Origin: a virus
Virus record (IMG/VR): IMGVR_UViG_3300036766_000213
Span: 1-33,132 of that record
Length of the DNA stretch: 33,132 nucleotides
Strand: one strand, 5' to 3'
The position numbers were made by a program, and so were the translations under genes. This document shows, piece after piece, positions 15,897-24,165 of this stretch; within the stretch, counting starts at the first letter, position 1, and the number at the start of each line of letters is the position of its first letter. A model generated the notes under the pieces. That model had not been told where the DNA came from, ran no database searches, and worked only from the letters and a program-made list of their open reading frames with translations.

Positions 15897-16493
15897 CTAT
15901 GGACTAGCTAGCGTCACGTTCTCGTTCTTCTGTGTGCTCGCGAGATCGTACATTGTAAAGATCCACGGCACACGGGTATTCCAGATCGCTCGACCGGTCT
16001 TTTCGTCAGGCTCAACAAACGCCGAGATGTTGCCGGGCCGTGAGTAATGTGCGATGCCAAATGGCTGACCACCTGCAATCCGCACCTTGAACACACCTTG
16101 TGAATGCAGGTACTGCTGGAACCAGCCAATCAAGGTGTGGATCGTAGGGTAGCCATAGGGGACCGTTGTACATTCAAGCGCGTTCTCGGCGATGCACATG
16201 TCGATGACGGTCTCGGACTTGGCAACGTCACCGGGGCCATAGTCGATGCGGGTCGTGCCAGGGTTGATCTTGAGCGTCGGGAAGTCTCTCCAGTCAAATA
16301 TCGGGAAGCGCTCGTAGTAGTCGATGCGCTTGCTGAATATGGATGTGAGGAAAGACTCGGCACGGAAGCGCCGAACGAGTTCGTGACAGAGGAGGTCAAC
16401 AGGACCGCGCAAGTCACCCATCGTGAAGTCAGGAATGGGGTCTGCGGTCGCGGTCGCAGGGTCAAGCCCGAGGTTGCGGAGTTCTTTCCACAT
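15897..16493 (-). CDS. Putative tail terminator/head-tail joining protein
   Basis: 198-aa protein located between the tail-completion protein and the tail tube, the usual slot of the tail terminator. It has an N-terminal helical region (VDLLCHELVRRFRAESFL, about 33-50), then YYERFPIFDWRDFPTLKINPG (key residues FP and LKINP), a pattern resembling the start of terminator domains, and a C-terminal beta part. The start is 6 bp after the upstream stop. No sequence motif proves the role; the call is from order and general shape. Confidence 0.5.
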   Translation of the reverse strand: MWKELRNLGLDPATATADPIPDFTMGDLRGPVDLLCHELVRRFRAESFLTSIFSKRIDYYERFPIFDWRDFPTLKINPGTTRIDYGPGDVAKSETVIDMCIAENALECTTVPYGYPTIHTLIGWFQQYLHSQGVFKVRIAGGQPFGIAHYSRPGNISAFVEPDEKTGRAIWNTRVPWIFTMYDLASTQKNENVTLASP

Positions 16494-16499
16494 AGCGTC

Positions 16500-17102
16500 T
16501 CAGGACACCCCTTGAGAGTTGGACTCACCAGTGACAATCGAGTGTTCTAGCATGTGGATCATACGATCTACGACTTCGGTGCCTATGCCAACACGTCGAG
16601 GAGCGATGGTCAGACCCGCGAGTAGTCGACGCGCAGACAGCCACACGTTGTAGGTCAGCCCGAGGAAGAGTTGCATGCTGAGACGCCCACCGCGAGCGGT
16701 GCGGTTACGGGCGCGGACAACTGTGGGACCGTACGACTGGAACACGCCAGCGCGGGGGTTGATGTCCGCGTCAACACCGATGCTGACCGAGGTGGGTGTG
16801 ATGGATTCGGTAGACCCGGCGCCGACACCGGTCCAATCAGCGCGTAGACCACCAGACTTGTTGAGTGGGGGGCTACCACCTTCGTAGGAGCCAAATGGCC
16901 GTGCGCCGCCCCAAGATCGGTCGCCCCCGAGGCCGAATTCGACACCGCGCTGGAAGGCGTCATCGGCAGAGCCGGGGCCATGGCGCAGGATGCGCACGGC
17001 AGCAGAGCCTGCGTCGCCAGCAAATGGGTTAGCGATGCGTTCGCCCATCTGACGTAGATGGTCAGACAGGCTGGCCGAGTCAACAGTGATGTTTACACGC
17101 AT
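16500..17102 (-). CDS. Tail completion protein (gp10/Mu gpG-like)
   Basis: 200-aa protein. PPLNKSGGLRADW at about 79-91 followed by SITPTSVSIGVD and FQSYG at about 121-125 is the pattern of the HK97 gp10 / Mu gpG tail-completion family (small residue turn, L..s, then strand and 'a.iHqfG'-like segment). The C-terminus is a helix (EVVDRMIHMLEHSIV). It lies next to the connector gene, as in HK97-like phages. It probably seals the tail end and helps join it to the head. The ATG has no strong ribosome site. Confidence 0.55.
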   Translation of the reverse strand: MRVNITVDSASLSDHLRQMGERIANPFAGDAGSAAVRILRHGPGSADDAFQRGVEFGLGGDRSWGGARPFGSYEGGSPPLNKSGGLRADWTGVGAGSTESITPTSVSIGVDADINPRAGVFQSYGPTVVRARNRTARGGRLSMQLFLGLTYNVWLSARRLLAGLTIAPRRVGIGTEVVDRMIHMLEHSIVTGESNSQGVS

Positions 17103-17132
17103 GGGGGCGTAGGCATAGGCCGAGTCTACGGT

Positions 17133-17819
17133 TCACTCAACAACAGGGACTACGACCACTTCGCGCATGTTGCCGTTCGCCCCTACAAGTGCGGGGATAC
17201 GCCACAGAGCGATTGTCCCTGCGACAGTCTTGGGGACTTTGGTGGGGCCGTTGATCTCCCCTTGGTGCGCGTCGGACAAGAGTGGGTTGGTCGCTGCTGT
17301 CGCCATGACGCGCGACCGGAACCACGAGCCGACCCATTCGATGACTGCTGCACGGATGTCACTGGGGCAGTCTGTGGTGCCGTTCCCAAATCCTCGTGTG
17401 TAGGTTGCGCGGATGTTGTTGTAGCCTGGAGGCCAGCCACGAGACGCGCCCGATCCAACCAGACTGTCGTCCGCAGCGGAGAGTTCTGCAGCAGAGGACA
17501 CTAGCTCCGGGAAGATAGTAACTTGCCGCCCTACACGCTCATAGCTGCCCGACGTGAAGTCAATCCAGTCAAGCGAGCCAGCAATGCGGTACGACATGGT
17601 GAGGGCAGTTGTTGGAGACACATCGTAACTGAGCCAGAGAGTACGACGCCCAGCCCCGGACATGGTCTCGTAGACCTGTTGCGCCGCCCCGAAGTACCGA
17701 TTCGTCTCGCGTTCGATAGCCGCGACGACTTGAGTCTCCATGGCTGTCAGGACGGTATCTTGGTCCGTATCGCCATCGGGAAGATTCAGGTGGAGTTTGA
17801 GGGTCGCAAGAGTAATCAT
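17133..17819 (-). CDS. Head-tail connector (gp6/gp15-like adaptor)
   Basis: 228-aa protein. It begins MITLATLKLHLNLPDGDTDQDTVL, the typical opening of the HK97 gp6-type connector (helix, LxL, acidic turn, long helix with 'ieaet.r.f'). The helix VVAAIERETNRYF lies at about 32-44, the beta core IRATYTRGFG at about 140-149 and then CPSDIRAAVIEWVGSWF. Such proteins form the ring below the portal. Its place two genes after the capsid supports this. The product is longer than the roughly 100-aa minimal family members, more like gp15-type adaptors. Confidence 0.7.
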   Translation of the reverse strand: MITLATLKLHLNLPDGDTDQDTVLTAMETQVVAAIERETNRYFGAAQQVYETMSGAGRRTLWLSYDVSPTTALTMSYRIAGSLDWIDFTSGSYERVGRQVTIFPELVSSAAELSAADDSLVGSGASRGWPPGYNNIRATYTRGFGNGTTDCPSDIRAAVIEWVGSWFRSRVMATAATNPLLSDAHQGEINGPTKVPKTVAGTIALWRIPALVGANGNMREVVVVPVVE

Positions 17820-17833
17820 GGTCGGGGGTCAGT

Positions 17834-17847
17834 GGTCCGTGGTCCGT
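17834..17847. repeat. 7-bp tandem pair in spacer
   Basis: Two exact copies of GGTCCGT in the 30-bp spacer before the connector gene. One of several heptanucleotide repeats in spacers of this window. Confidence 0.5.
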
Positions 17848-17849
17848 AT

Positions 17850-18323
17850 TCACTTCTTCGACTTATGGACAGCCTTCTTCGTAGCAGGCGCAGGCACAGG
17901 CGATGGCTCTGGCTCCGACTCTGGCTCCGACTCTGGCTCCGGCTCCGACTCCGACTCCGGGGCCACACTCGCAGCCTTCACAGCCTTCACAGCCTCTGCA
18001 GCCTCTGCAGTCGCCGCCGCTACCCGTTCTGCTTGGCCACTATTCGCCATGGACAACGCTTCCGCTTCCGTGGCCATGAACACATCGCCACGCATAAGGA
18101 ACCCCGCATTCATCCCTGGGCCAAACATGCGCTTGATCTTGACCCGCATCTTCACGCTACGCACGTCTGCCACGATTTCACCATTCTCGATCCTCATAGA
18201 CACCCCCTGTTCGTCAGCCAGACCAATGTACTCGGACTTCAAACGACGGTCAGGGGGAGGGATATCAGCACGGGAGATGTGGATACCGGATTCATCATTC
18301 GGTATAGCGACTGTGTCTCCCAT
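17850..18323 (-). CDS. Small protein with Glu-Ser/Glu-Pro repeat tail
   Basis: 157-aa protein between capsid and connector genes. Residues 1-85 form a folded-looking part (MRIENGEIVADVRSVKMRV, then IKRMFGPGMNAGFLMRGD). Residues about 85-120 are an Ala-rich helix, about 122-145 an acidic repeat of Glu-Ser and Glu-Pro dipeptides, and the end is Lys-rich (TKKAVHKSKK). The repeat is encoded by a 6-bp array at 17885-17960. No known domain recognised. Position suggests a head-associated or connector-region protein; the acidic repeat might make a flexible spacer. Confidence 0.55.
   Translation of the reverse strand: MGDTVAIPNDESGIHISRADIPPPDRRLKSEYIGLADEQGVSMRIENGEIVADVRSVKMRVKIKRMFGPGMNAGFLMRGDVFMATEAEALSMANSGQAERVAAATAEAAEAVKAVKAASVAPESESEPEPESEPESEPEPSPVPAPATKKAVHKSKK
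17885..17960. repeat. Hexanucleotide array (Glu-Ser/Glu-Pro coding)
   Basis: About twelve imperfect 6-bp units, mainly TCTGGC, TCCGAC and TCCGGC on the plus strand. Read on the minus strand in the GAG-TCG frame it gives ESEPEP-type peptide; a near-identical array at 29999-30076 is read in another frame. Confidence 0.85.
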
Positions 18324-18343
18324 TGGCTGTGTACCCTCCCCCT

Positions 18344-18376
18344 GACTGTGGACTGACTATGGACTATGGACTATGA
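18344..18376. repeat. 7-bp tandem repeat before capsid-downstream gene
   Basis: Imperfect repeats of TGGACTA in the 61-bp spacer between the capsid stop and the 157-aa gene. Confidence 0.5.
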
Positions 18377-18384
18377 GCTATCGA

Positions 18385-19959
18385 CTACGGGCTCGGGGCC
18401 GTGTCGAGGTCGATCACGACGAACGCGTTGGGCAAGTACCACTCTGCGTTCATGCGCTCTTCGGCCAAGATGGTCACGAGGTTGCTGGTGAAGTCCGACG
18501 CGTGCTGGTCGGCCAGACGGATGTTGGCGGCCTGACGGTCGCGGATCGCGCACGCCATGGCAAAGTTGCCAACGACCGCATCACCAGCCTGCATGCCGTT
18601 GCTGACGACCAACGGGATGCGCCAGATACGGATGCCGTCGCCACCACCGGGCTGCGGGGTCGCAGCGAGGATGTACTCGCCGGTGGACGCCTTGGTGGTC
18701 TCGATGTCCTCCCAGTCGTTCGGGTTGATGATGGCCGCGTCAGCTTCCGGGGCCTCAACCACCTGGGTCAGAGTCATCGCACGACGGATCGCGTCGAGCT
18801 TGGTGTCGGAGACCGGGCCACTGGACCAAGCGTAGGACTGGGTGCCGGAGAGGGTCATCAGACCTTGGATCTGCGGCGTGGTGCCCGTCGCGTAGAGCAG
18901 GGCCTCGTCCTCTCTGCGCTTCAAGCCGTAGGTCAGATCGCCGTCGATCTGGTTACGGAGGGAACCGAGGTCATCGAGGACTTGGCGACTCGCCTTGATG
19001 AAGTGCGCGATCACCTGGACAGGCGCGATGACTTCCTCGTAGTACAGCTTGGCTTCGGGCTTGGCATCGCCCTCAGCAACGAAGTCAGCAGCACCGTAGT
19101 TGTTGAGGCGCCGCATGACCAAGGTGCCCGACGCGGATCCGTTGGACTGGTCAGCGATGGTGTAGGTGAACACGGTGGTCGAGGTGACAGTGATCTGCTT
19201 ACGACCGTTGAAGGCCGCGACCGACGCCCCAGCGATCAGGACGTAGTCACCGGTCTTGAAGCCATGTGCGGCGGCTGCGGTCACAGTCGCCGTGGTGGTG
19301 GCAGTGGTGATGGACGTGACCGAGGACGCAGTCGCGGGGCTGAACCCGTACTTGCGGAGATACGCCGTGGACGGGGCCGAAGTCCCGATGACGGGCATCA
19401 GGTCACGCATGCGAAGGGCGCGGCCAGGGAGCGGGACGATGGACGGACGCCAGTCGGGACGGATGAAGTTCAGGGTCTCAGTCGTGACCAAGGACTTCTG
19501 ACCGAGGGCCTGGAGAAATGCCTTCTCTTGGAGACTTGGGCCATGGAACGACTTGGCCGAGACACCGGGGAGCCCGGAGACCGTGTTGCGCGAGAGCGTG
19601 CCCATGAACAGGTCACGGTTCTCAGCGACGACCTCGCAGAACTTCTCGCCGAGAGACTTGGCAGCTTCCTTCTCCTCGTCGGAGGCAGGGCCACCAAACC
19701 CGAGACCGCCACGCTGGGCCTTGAGTTCGTACTCGTCCAAGCGCTCGGTGAGCTTGGCGATCATCGCCTGACCGTCGATCAGGGCCTGCTGGCGATTGGC
19801 TTCGGCAGCTTCAAGGGCTTTGGCAGTCTTTTCCGTCGACACGCCATTGGCCTTGATCTCGGCCTGCTGGGCATCCAAGAGAGACTTGATCTCCTTGGCA
19901 CTGCCGTTGACTGCCTCAGAGAGTTCCTGAAGCACCTTCATTTCTGGGGTGGGTTCCAT
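18385..19959 (-). CDS. HK97-fold major capsid protein with E-loop insertion
   Basis: 524-aa capsid precursor. Residues 1-80 are a coiled-coil delta/scaffold domain, probably removed by the adjacent protease. The HK97 core begins about residue 120-160. RDLMPVIGTSAPSTAYLRKYGF (about 185-206) is the start of the E-loop, and ADFVAEGDAKPE (291-302) with VQVIAHFIKASRQVLDD (314-330) matches the HK97 stretch ADVVAEKALKPE...IAHWVQASRQVMDD. Between them, at about 212-284, sits a foreign domain with TATVTAAAAHGF, GDYVLIAGA, FNGRKQITVTSTTVFTYTI. The C-terminal P and A domain segments (ADAAIINPNDWEDIE; IRDRQAANIRLADQH) are present. Strong AAGGAG seven bases before the ATG. Whether Lys/Asn crosslinks form cannot be told. 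Confidence 0.93.
   Translation of the reverse strand: MEPTPEMKVLQELSEAVNGSAKEIKSLLDAQQAEIKANGVSTEKTAKALEAAEANRQQALIDGQAMIAKLTERLDEYELKAQRGGLGFGGPASDEEKEAAKSLGEKFCEVVAENRDLFMGTLSRNTVSGLPGVSAKSFHGPSLQEKAFLQALGQKSLVTTETLNFIRPDWRPSIVPLPGRALRMRDLMPVIGTSAPSTAYLRKYGFSPATASSVTSITTATTTATVTAAAAHGFKTGDYVLIAGASVAAFNGRKQITVTSTTVFTYTIADQSNGSASGTLVMRRLNNYGAADFVAEGDAKPEAKLYYEEVIAPVQVIAHFIKASRQVLDDLGSLRNQIDGDLTYGLKRREDEALLYATGTTPQIQGLMTLSGTQSYAWSSGPVSDTKLDAIRRAMTLTQVVEAPEADAAIINPNDWEDIETTKASTGEYILAATPQPGGGDGIRIWRIPLVVSNGMQAGDAVVGNFAMACAIRDRQAANIRLADQHASDFTSNLVTILAEERMNAEWYLPNAFVVIDLDTAPSP
19108..19326 (-). repeat. Shared inserted domain, copy in capsid E-loop
   Basis: Encodes residues about 212-284 of the capsid protein. 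It has the HGFKTGDYV, FNGRKQITV and FTYTI pattern but ends SASGTL instead of PATPATG, making it the most divergent copy. Confidence 0.75.
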
Positions 19960-20023
19960 GGTACGACTCCTTGTTGAGTACAGCGTTGGCTACTACCTGC
20001 GCCCTCTGTTGCCCTTCGTCGAG

Positions 20024-20851
20024 TTACCGTGCAGCGATGTTTCCGAATGTACGGACCGCTTGCTGCAGTCCGCGCATGGCCGACTCCCGCAACAGAGGGG
20101 CAATGACCGAGTCCACGTCCAGAGACTTGACAGCAGCGGATAGGTTCGCTGCACTCGTCTGGATGGTGCGCTGTGAACTGGTACTAGCCGACTCAAGGAG
20201 TGTAGATGGGTCAATGTTCTGGTCGCGTAGAGACTTCATGTTGTCCATGCTCGCCATGATCGAATCGTAGGCGGTGTTCAGCATGGTGAGTTCTGAGGGA
20301 GTGAGACGATCCTTCGCTTGGAGCCCGCGCAGGTACGACGACAACACGTCGATGTAGTCGTAGATCGAGTAGTAGCTGCAGTCACCGACTGTCTTGACGC
20401 CGAGTACCATCGCTTCGGGGTTACACGCGAGATCGGGGTCGACTGGGCCAAACTCAAACAGCTTGACCTCGCGCAGGTTACGTGTCCCGTCGTCGGAGAA
20501 GTCAACCTTGCCTTTGACCGTCGCGTACTTGAACGAGTAGGTGTTGAGGCTGGTGTCGCGCATGAGTTCCAGCTTCTCATCGCCAAGTGGAGTCTTGCTC
20601 ACACGCGCCACGGTCAACAGGCCCTTGGTGTCCTCCACCGCGTGAATGGGCTTGCCGATGAGATCCTGGTGGTTGTACTTATACGCGCACTTGCCCTCGG
20701 ACATCGGGCCGCGCTGCAGAGTCATCTTGAACGCGCCTGGGTGGACAATGTCGTCGATACGATCCTTGACACCGAACACGGAAGCGTAGGCAGTGACCTC
20801 TCGCTTGTCGGGGTTCACCTGGGTCTCAACTGTGATGGATTTAGTCAGCAC
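20024..20851 (-). CDS. Prohead maturation protease (HK97 type)
   Basis: 275-aa serine protease that cleaves the capsid delta domain during head maturation. Residues 16-60 follow the family pattern (REVTAYASVFGVKDRIDDIVHPGAF, key DRIDDIV and HPGAF; then YNHQ with the catalytic His at 61). GKPIHAVEDTKGLLTVARV (66-84) is the family core, and LNTYSFKYA places the catalytic Ser at 106. REVKLFEFGPVDPDLACNPEA closes the domain at about 147. The last 110 residues are a helical tail that could be a scaffold-like segment, longer than in HK97 gp4. GTG start with GGAGG nine bases upstream. It sits between portal and capsid genes as usual. Confidence 0.92.
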   Translation of the reverse strand: MLTKSITVETQVNPDKREVTAYASVFGVKDRIDDIVHPGAFKMTLQRGPMSEGKCAYKYNHQDLIGKPIHAVEDTKGLLTVARVSKTPLGDEKLELMRDTSLNTYSFKYATVKGKVDFSDDGTRNLREVKLFEFGPVDPDLACNPEAMVLGVKTVGDCSYYSIYDYIDVLSSYLRGLQAKDRLTPSELTMLNTAYDSIMASMDNMKSLRDQNIDPSTLLESASTSSQRTIQTSAANLSAAVKSLDVDSVIAPLLRESAMRGLQQAVRTFGNIAAR

Positions 20852-20910
20852 GGTGGGTGACCTCCAGCAAGGACATGGTCAGGGTCAGACTAGGATCAAG
20901 GGCGGGTCTA

Positions 20911-20922
20911 GTACACATGTAC
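20911..20922. other. Inverted repeat upstream of protease
   Basis: GTACA-CA-TGTAC in the 84-bp spacer between portal stop and protease start. It could be a regulatory or processing site; no promoter hexamers are convincing nearby. Confidence 0.35.
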
Positions 20923-20935
20923 ATAGAGTACCACA

Positions 20936-22366
20936 TTACACGCTAGGGGTTGTGGTAGTAGGTGTAGCGGCTACCTGTTGTAGTAACAAGGCTGTAGCGA
21001 TGAGAGCACTGTCGACGGACTTTCCCGACTGGTTCGGGTTGGCTGTCGAGGGTGAGTTGGGCGTGCCGAGAGGGGCCGGGTCGCCACCAGCAGGCATGCC
21101 ACCGACGCCAGTCTCCCCACCCGCTGCGTTACCGGCTGTGGTTGGGGTCGCCGCATCAGCAGAGCTTCCATCTGGTGCCACTCCCCCCTTGACTGGCGGG
21201 TAGCTCACATCGTCATTGAGGTACTTGGGCAGGCCAACCTTGGTGCGCTCGTTGGCGACTGTGCCGGGGACACCGGTCTGGACCAGGGTGCGGAAGTCCG
21301 CGACGGCACGAGTGAACTGGACCTTGAGGGCCTTGACCTCGGACAAGTCGTAGGTGACACGGAGGGTAGACGACTCCTCGCGAGAGATCAGCCCGAGGTT
21401 GAGCGCGTCTCGGATCACACCGAGTTGCGGGATCACACCGGCTTCCCACATGTACTCGATGGAGGCAGACAGGTTGGAATAGGTCGCGGAGGTTGGGTCA
21501 AAGATGGACGGGAGGACATCGAACGGGGCGCATATCTCACGCACGTTCCATTCGCGGCTCGCAAGATAGTCGAGTTCCTGTGGTGTGAGTGCGAGGCGCA
21601 GGAAGTGTGTACCGTTGGGCAAGACCAGTGGCTTGCCCTTGAGGTCTTGACTCCAGCGCACGTCGAGAGCCTCCTGGGTCTCGATCAGTTGCTGTGGGGT
21701 CTTGATGTTCTGGTCTGTGATGACCGCAGGGGGCATGTTGTTGTTGTTGGCCAAGCTGCGATTGGCCCGGACCATCGCCACGTCGGCATCGACCGTGTAG
21801 GCGAGAGACTGTAGCGGGGACATGCCCCAGTACGGGTTGAGCGGGTTCGGGCGCTGCGCATGGATGACCATGTCCACAGGGATGTCTTTTGTCCCTTGCT
21901 TCTCTTGGATGCGGAAGTATCCTACTTGGTTGCCAGACTCGTCCACGATGTTCTCAGCGCGGACGGGGTTGAGCGGCCAGAGTTCACGATACCGCCCACC
22001 GGCGCGGAGTTTCTTGAACAGAGCATTGCCGCCAGTGTCGAGGTGCATGGACTGGAAGTGCATCAGGTAGTTCGATGACATCTGCTCGTTGGGGCGGCTC
22101 AGCAGGAGTTCTAGGGAGTGGCCGTAGTCCCGCTCCCACTTGTGCGCGTTGGCGGCACGGCCTGTGCGGCGCTCCACGATCCAAGGCACGCTAGCTACAC
22201 CTTTGGCTCGCATGTCGATGCAGGAGTAGACCCAGGAGCAGACTTGGAGACCTTGGGTGATAGCGCGTTCACCGTCCCACGGGCCTTTTGGCAAGACCGC
22301 GCCCGGAGCAGTGTACCCGAGCCAATTGGCCGGGGTGGGTCGGGTCTTAGCAAATGGATCGCCCAT
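20936..22366 (-). CDS. Portal protein (HK97 family)
   Basis: 476-aa dodecameric ring protein at the packaging vertex. CSWVYSCIDMRAKGVASVPW (about 43-62) is the characteristic N-terminal segment, IPVDMVIHAQRPNPLNPYWGMSPL (about 161-184) the family core, and FDVLPSIFDPTSATYSNL with EYMWEAGVIP (about 290-325) the clip/stem region. The C-terminal 85 residues are Gly/Pro/Ala-rich and probably disordered. The ATG is preceded by GGAGA. Flanked by the 2-TM protein and the protease in the standard terminase-portal-protease-capsid order. Confidence 0.93.
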   Translation of the reverse strand: MGDPFAKTRPTPANWLGYTAPGAVLPKGPWDGERAITQGLQVCSWVYSCIDMRAKGVASVPWIVERRTGRAANAHKWERDYGHSLELLLSRPNEQMSSNYLMHFQSMHLDTGGNALFKKLRAGGRYRELWPLNPVRAENIVDESGNQVGYFRIQEKQGTKDIPVDMVIHAQRPNPLNPYWGMSPLQSLAYTVDADVAMVRANRSLANNNNMPPAVITDQNIKTPQQLIETQEALDVRWSQDLKGKPLVLPNGTHFLRLALTPQELDYLASREWNVREICAPFDVLPSIFDPTSATYSNLSASIEYMWEAGVIPQLGVIRDALNLGLISREESSTLRVTYDLSEVKALKVQFTRAVADFRTLVQTGVPGTVANERTKVGLPKYLNDDVSYPPVKGGVAPDGSSADAATPTTAGNAAGGETGVGGMPAGGDPAPLGTPNSPSTANPNQSGKSVDSALIATALLLQQVAATPTTTTPSV

Positions 22367-22430
22367 GATGGGTGGTCTCCAGACTGTGGGAAATTGGCAA
22401 TTGGATAGGCACCATGTTACAGGGTTTACC

Positions 22431-22458
22431 GGTCACAGGTCACAGGTCACAGGTCACA
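22431..22458. repeat. 7-bp tandem repeat (GGTCACA)x4
   Basis: Four exact copies of GGTCACA between the portal start and the 2-TM gene; the last copies contain the TGA stop (22454-22456) of the 2-TM gene. This is the most perfect heptamer array in the window. Confidence 0.85.
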
Positions 22459-22687
22459 GGTTCTCGTGTGTGTCGGGGTGCTTGAACCAGTCTGTAGGGG
22501 GGTTGTTAGCGCCCCCCTCTTTGACGATGGTCCACAGAGGGACGATACCTCCAGAGAGCAGGAGACCGAGACCGATCCAGACTGTAGCTAGCCCCCACCA
22601 GATAGCAAGGAGTGGGACCGCGATGAGTAACCAGCCGCCGATGTAGGCAGCGAGGCTGAACTTAGCTTTGGTATTGAGTCGTGACAT
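22454..22687 (-). CDS. Small two-TM membrane protein
   Basis: 77-aa protein when started at the ATG at 22687, which has AGGAGG nine bases upstream; the in-frame ATG 21 bases earlier lies before this ribosome site. Two hydrophobic helices are visible (about 11-31, SLAAYIGGWLLIAVPLLAIWW-like, and about 33-53), with a Lys-rich start and a polar C-terminus. A short hairpin membrane protein beside terminase could be a holin-like or a head-assembly membrane protein, but there is no lysis enzyme next to it. Function unproven. Confidence 0.6.
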   Translation of the reverse strand: MSRLNTKAKFSLAAYIGGWLLIAVPLLAIWWGLATVWIGLGLLLSGGIVPLWTIVKEGGANNPPTDWFKHPDTHENL

Positions 22688-22725
22688 TGGAACATGCCTC
22701 CTGTACATGGTACGAGGTACGAGAT

Positions 22726-24165
22726 TCAGGCTGCTACGCTCGCTGCATTAGCCAGCCTCTTGCGCCGCTCCCCGGCTAAGTCCTTCCACCACTCCAGCCG
22801 CACACCCCCAGCGAGTCGGTTGTACCCACCAGAGATCGCGTCCACATCGTCGTCCATGGTGGGGAATGCTAACAGTCGCAGGATCAGGGCCTCGTTCCAC
22901 GGGCCACGTACCATGCGGAAGTTACCGGCTTCGGCTTGGGACCGCCACGGGGCGGATCGTACACGCTTGTCCCCAGACTCGGAGGCAGAGTAGGTCGCAT
23001 ACTTGGCCATGGCCCGTACAAATGCGGCGACTTGGGCCTTGCCTGCAGCGGCTGGGTCTTGGGCGATACATTGTTCGACTGTGTTGCCATACAGAGCACA
23101 GTCGAGGTCGGCAGCTTCCAGTAGTCTCTGGTCGCGTTCGTGCGTCCCCCACTGACCGGCTGCACAGTGCTCGATGTAGTAGATACCGTCCTTGGTCGAG
23201 AGCCGGATAGACGAGGTGTAGTCGCCACCGTCGGCTGTCGCTGCCAGGTCAGACCAGCGGAGACGGAGGGCATCACGCGGGACCGTGTTCCCTTCCACAA
23301 TCGGGAACCACTCGCGGCGGATCAGCCCGGTATCCTTGACCTTCCAATTGGCGTCGAGTAGGCGGGCGCGGTCAATGGGGGGCATGGCGAGGAGCTTGGC
23401 GCGATAGCTCGGATCAGCCACACACAGAATCGCGTTGTCAGAGAGCTTGGCTGGAATGAACGTGAGCGAAATGGGTTGCACGTCGATCTCGGGCATGCCT
23501 TGGCGGACAACAAACTCATCCATGATCTCTTGTCGCGTGTCAGCCCAGTGTAGTTGGCCGTTCATGCGCACGAACCAACGGATAACACCAGAACGCTCGG
23601 GGATCGGATACCCGGTTGCTTGGTCAATCCACCACGAGATGAGTCCAGCGACAAATGAATCTGGATCGGGGTTGACTGTGGCACGGACGTAGGGGGGGAC
23701 TCCACAGGTAGAACGGTTGCGACTCTGCATGTACCAGAACATCTCTTCCTCGAAATCCTCAAGCTGGTCGAAGCCGATGAGGGGGATCTGGGCACCCTTC
23801 CAGTCGAGTCGGTTCTTGATGTGCTCCATGTGGGAGAACTTGACTTGGGCTCCAGATGGGAATGTCCAGTCAAGGACTTGCTCGCGGGGGGCACCACCGA
23901 CGAGTGAGTAGATATTGAAACTCTCGTCCCACAGTGCGCCAGGGCCTCGGAGTTGAGGAGTCGACCGGCGAAAGATCAGGGCACGGTACTTCGGGTTCTT
24001 GATATGACGTAGGGTTTCAAGGAGGAGCCCAAATGTCTTACCGCCGCCTGCAGCACCACCATAGATCGCAATGTCGGCGGGTGTGGACAGGAACTCTACC
24101 TGTGGGCCTGGTTGCGGAGTCAGGCGGACTTGGGCAGGCTGTGCAACCGTCTCTTTACTCGACAT
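22726..24165 (-). CDS. terL: Terminase large subunit
   Basis: 479-aa packaging motor ATPase and nuclease. Walker A is GGAAGGGKT at 36-44. The Walker B-like strand is LIGFDQLEDF at 129-138, where a Gln follows the Asp in the position usually held by the catalytic Glu; Glu136 is close by. MQSRNRS (146-152) is the coupling-type motif of the family. The C-terminal RNase H-like nuclease starts at LRWSDLAAT (Asp306), with further acidic residues at AQDP (about 368-371) and TMDDDVDAISGG near the end. The start overlaps the upstream gene by 11 nt. Gene order with portal next confirms it. Confidence 0.95.
   Translation of the reverse strand: MSSKETVAQPAQVRLTPQPGPQVEFLSTPADIAIYGGAAGGGKTFGLLLETLRHIKNPKYRALIFRRSTPQLRGPGALWDESFNIYSLVGGAPREQVLDWTFPSGAQVKFSHMEHIKNRLDWKGAQIPLIGFDQLEDFEEEMFWYMQSRNRSTCGVPPYVRATVNPDPDSFVAGLISWWIDQATGYPIPERSGVIRWFVRMNGQLHWADTRQEIMDEFVVRQGMPEIDVQPISLTFIPAKLSDNAILCVADPSYRAKLLAMPPIDRARLLDANWKVKDTGLIRREWFPIVEGNTVPRDALRLRWSDLAATADGGDYTSSIRLSTKDGIYYIEHCAAGQWGTHERDQRLLEAADLDCALYGNTVEQCIAQDPAAAGKAQVAAFVRAMAKYATYSASESGDKRVRSAPWRSQAEAGNFRMVRGPWNEALILRLLAFPTMDDDVDAISGGYNRLAGGVRLEWWKDLAGERRKRLANAASVAA

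Noticed and set aside
18373-19977. 534-aa plus-strand ORF antisense to the capsid gene
   Set aside because: It mirrors the capsid frame almost exactly, is Arg/Gly/Val/Asp-rich as expected for the reverse complement of GC-biased codons, has no ribosome site, and the capsid gene is certain.
22431-22458. CRISPR-like repeat
   Set aside because: The 7-bp units are contiguous with no spacers, and no cas gene is present.
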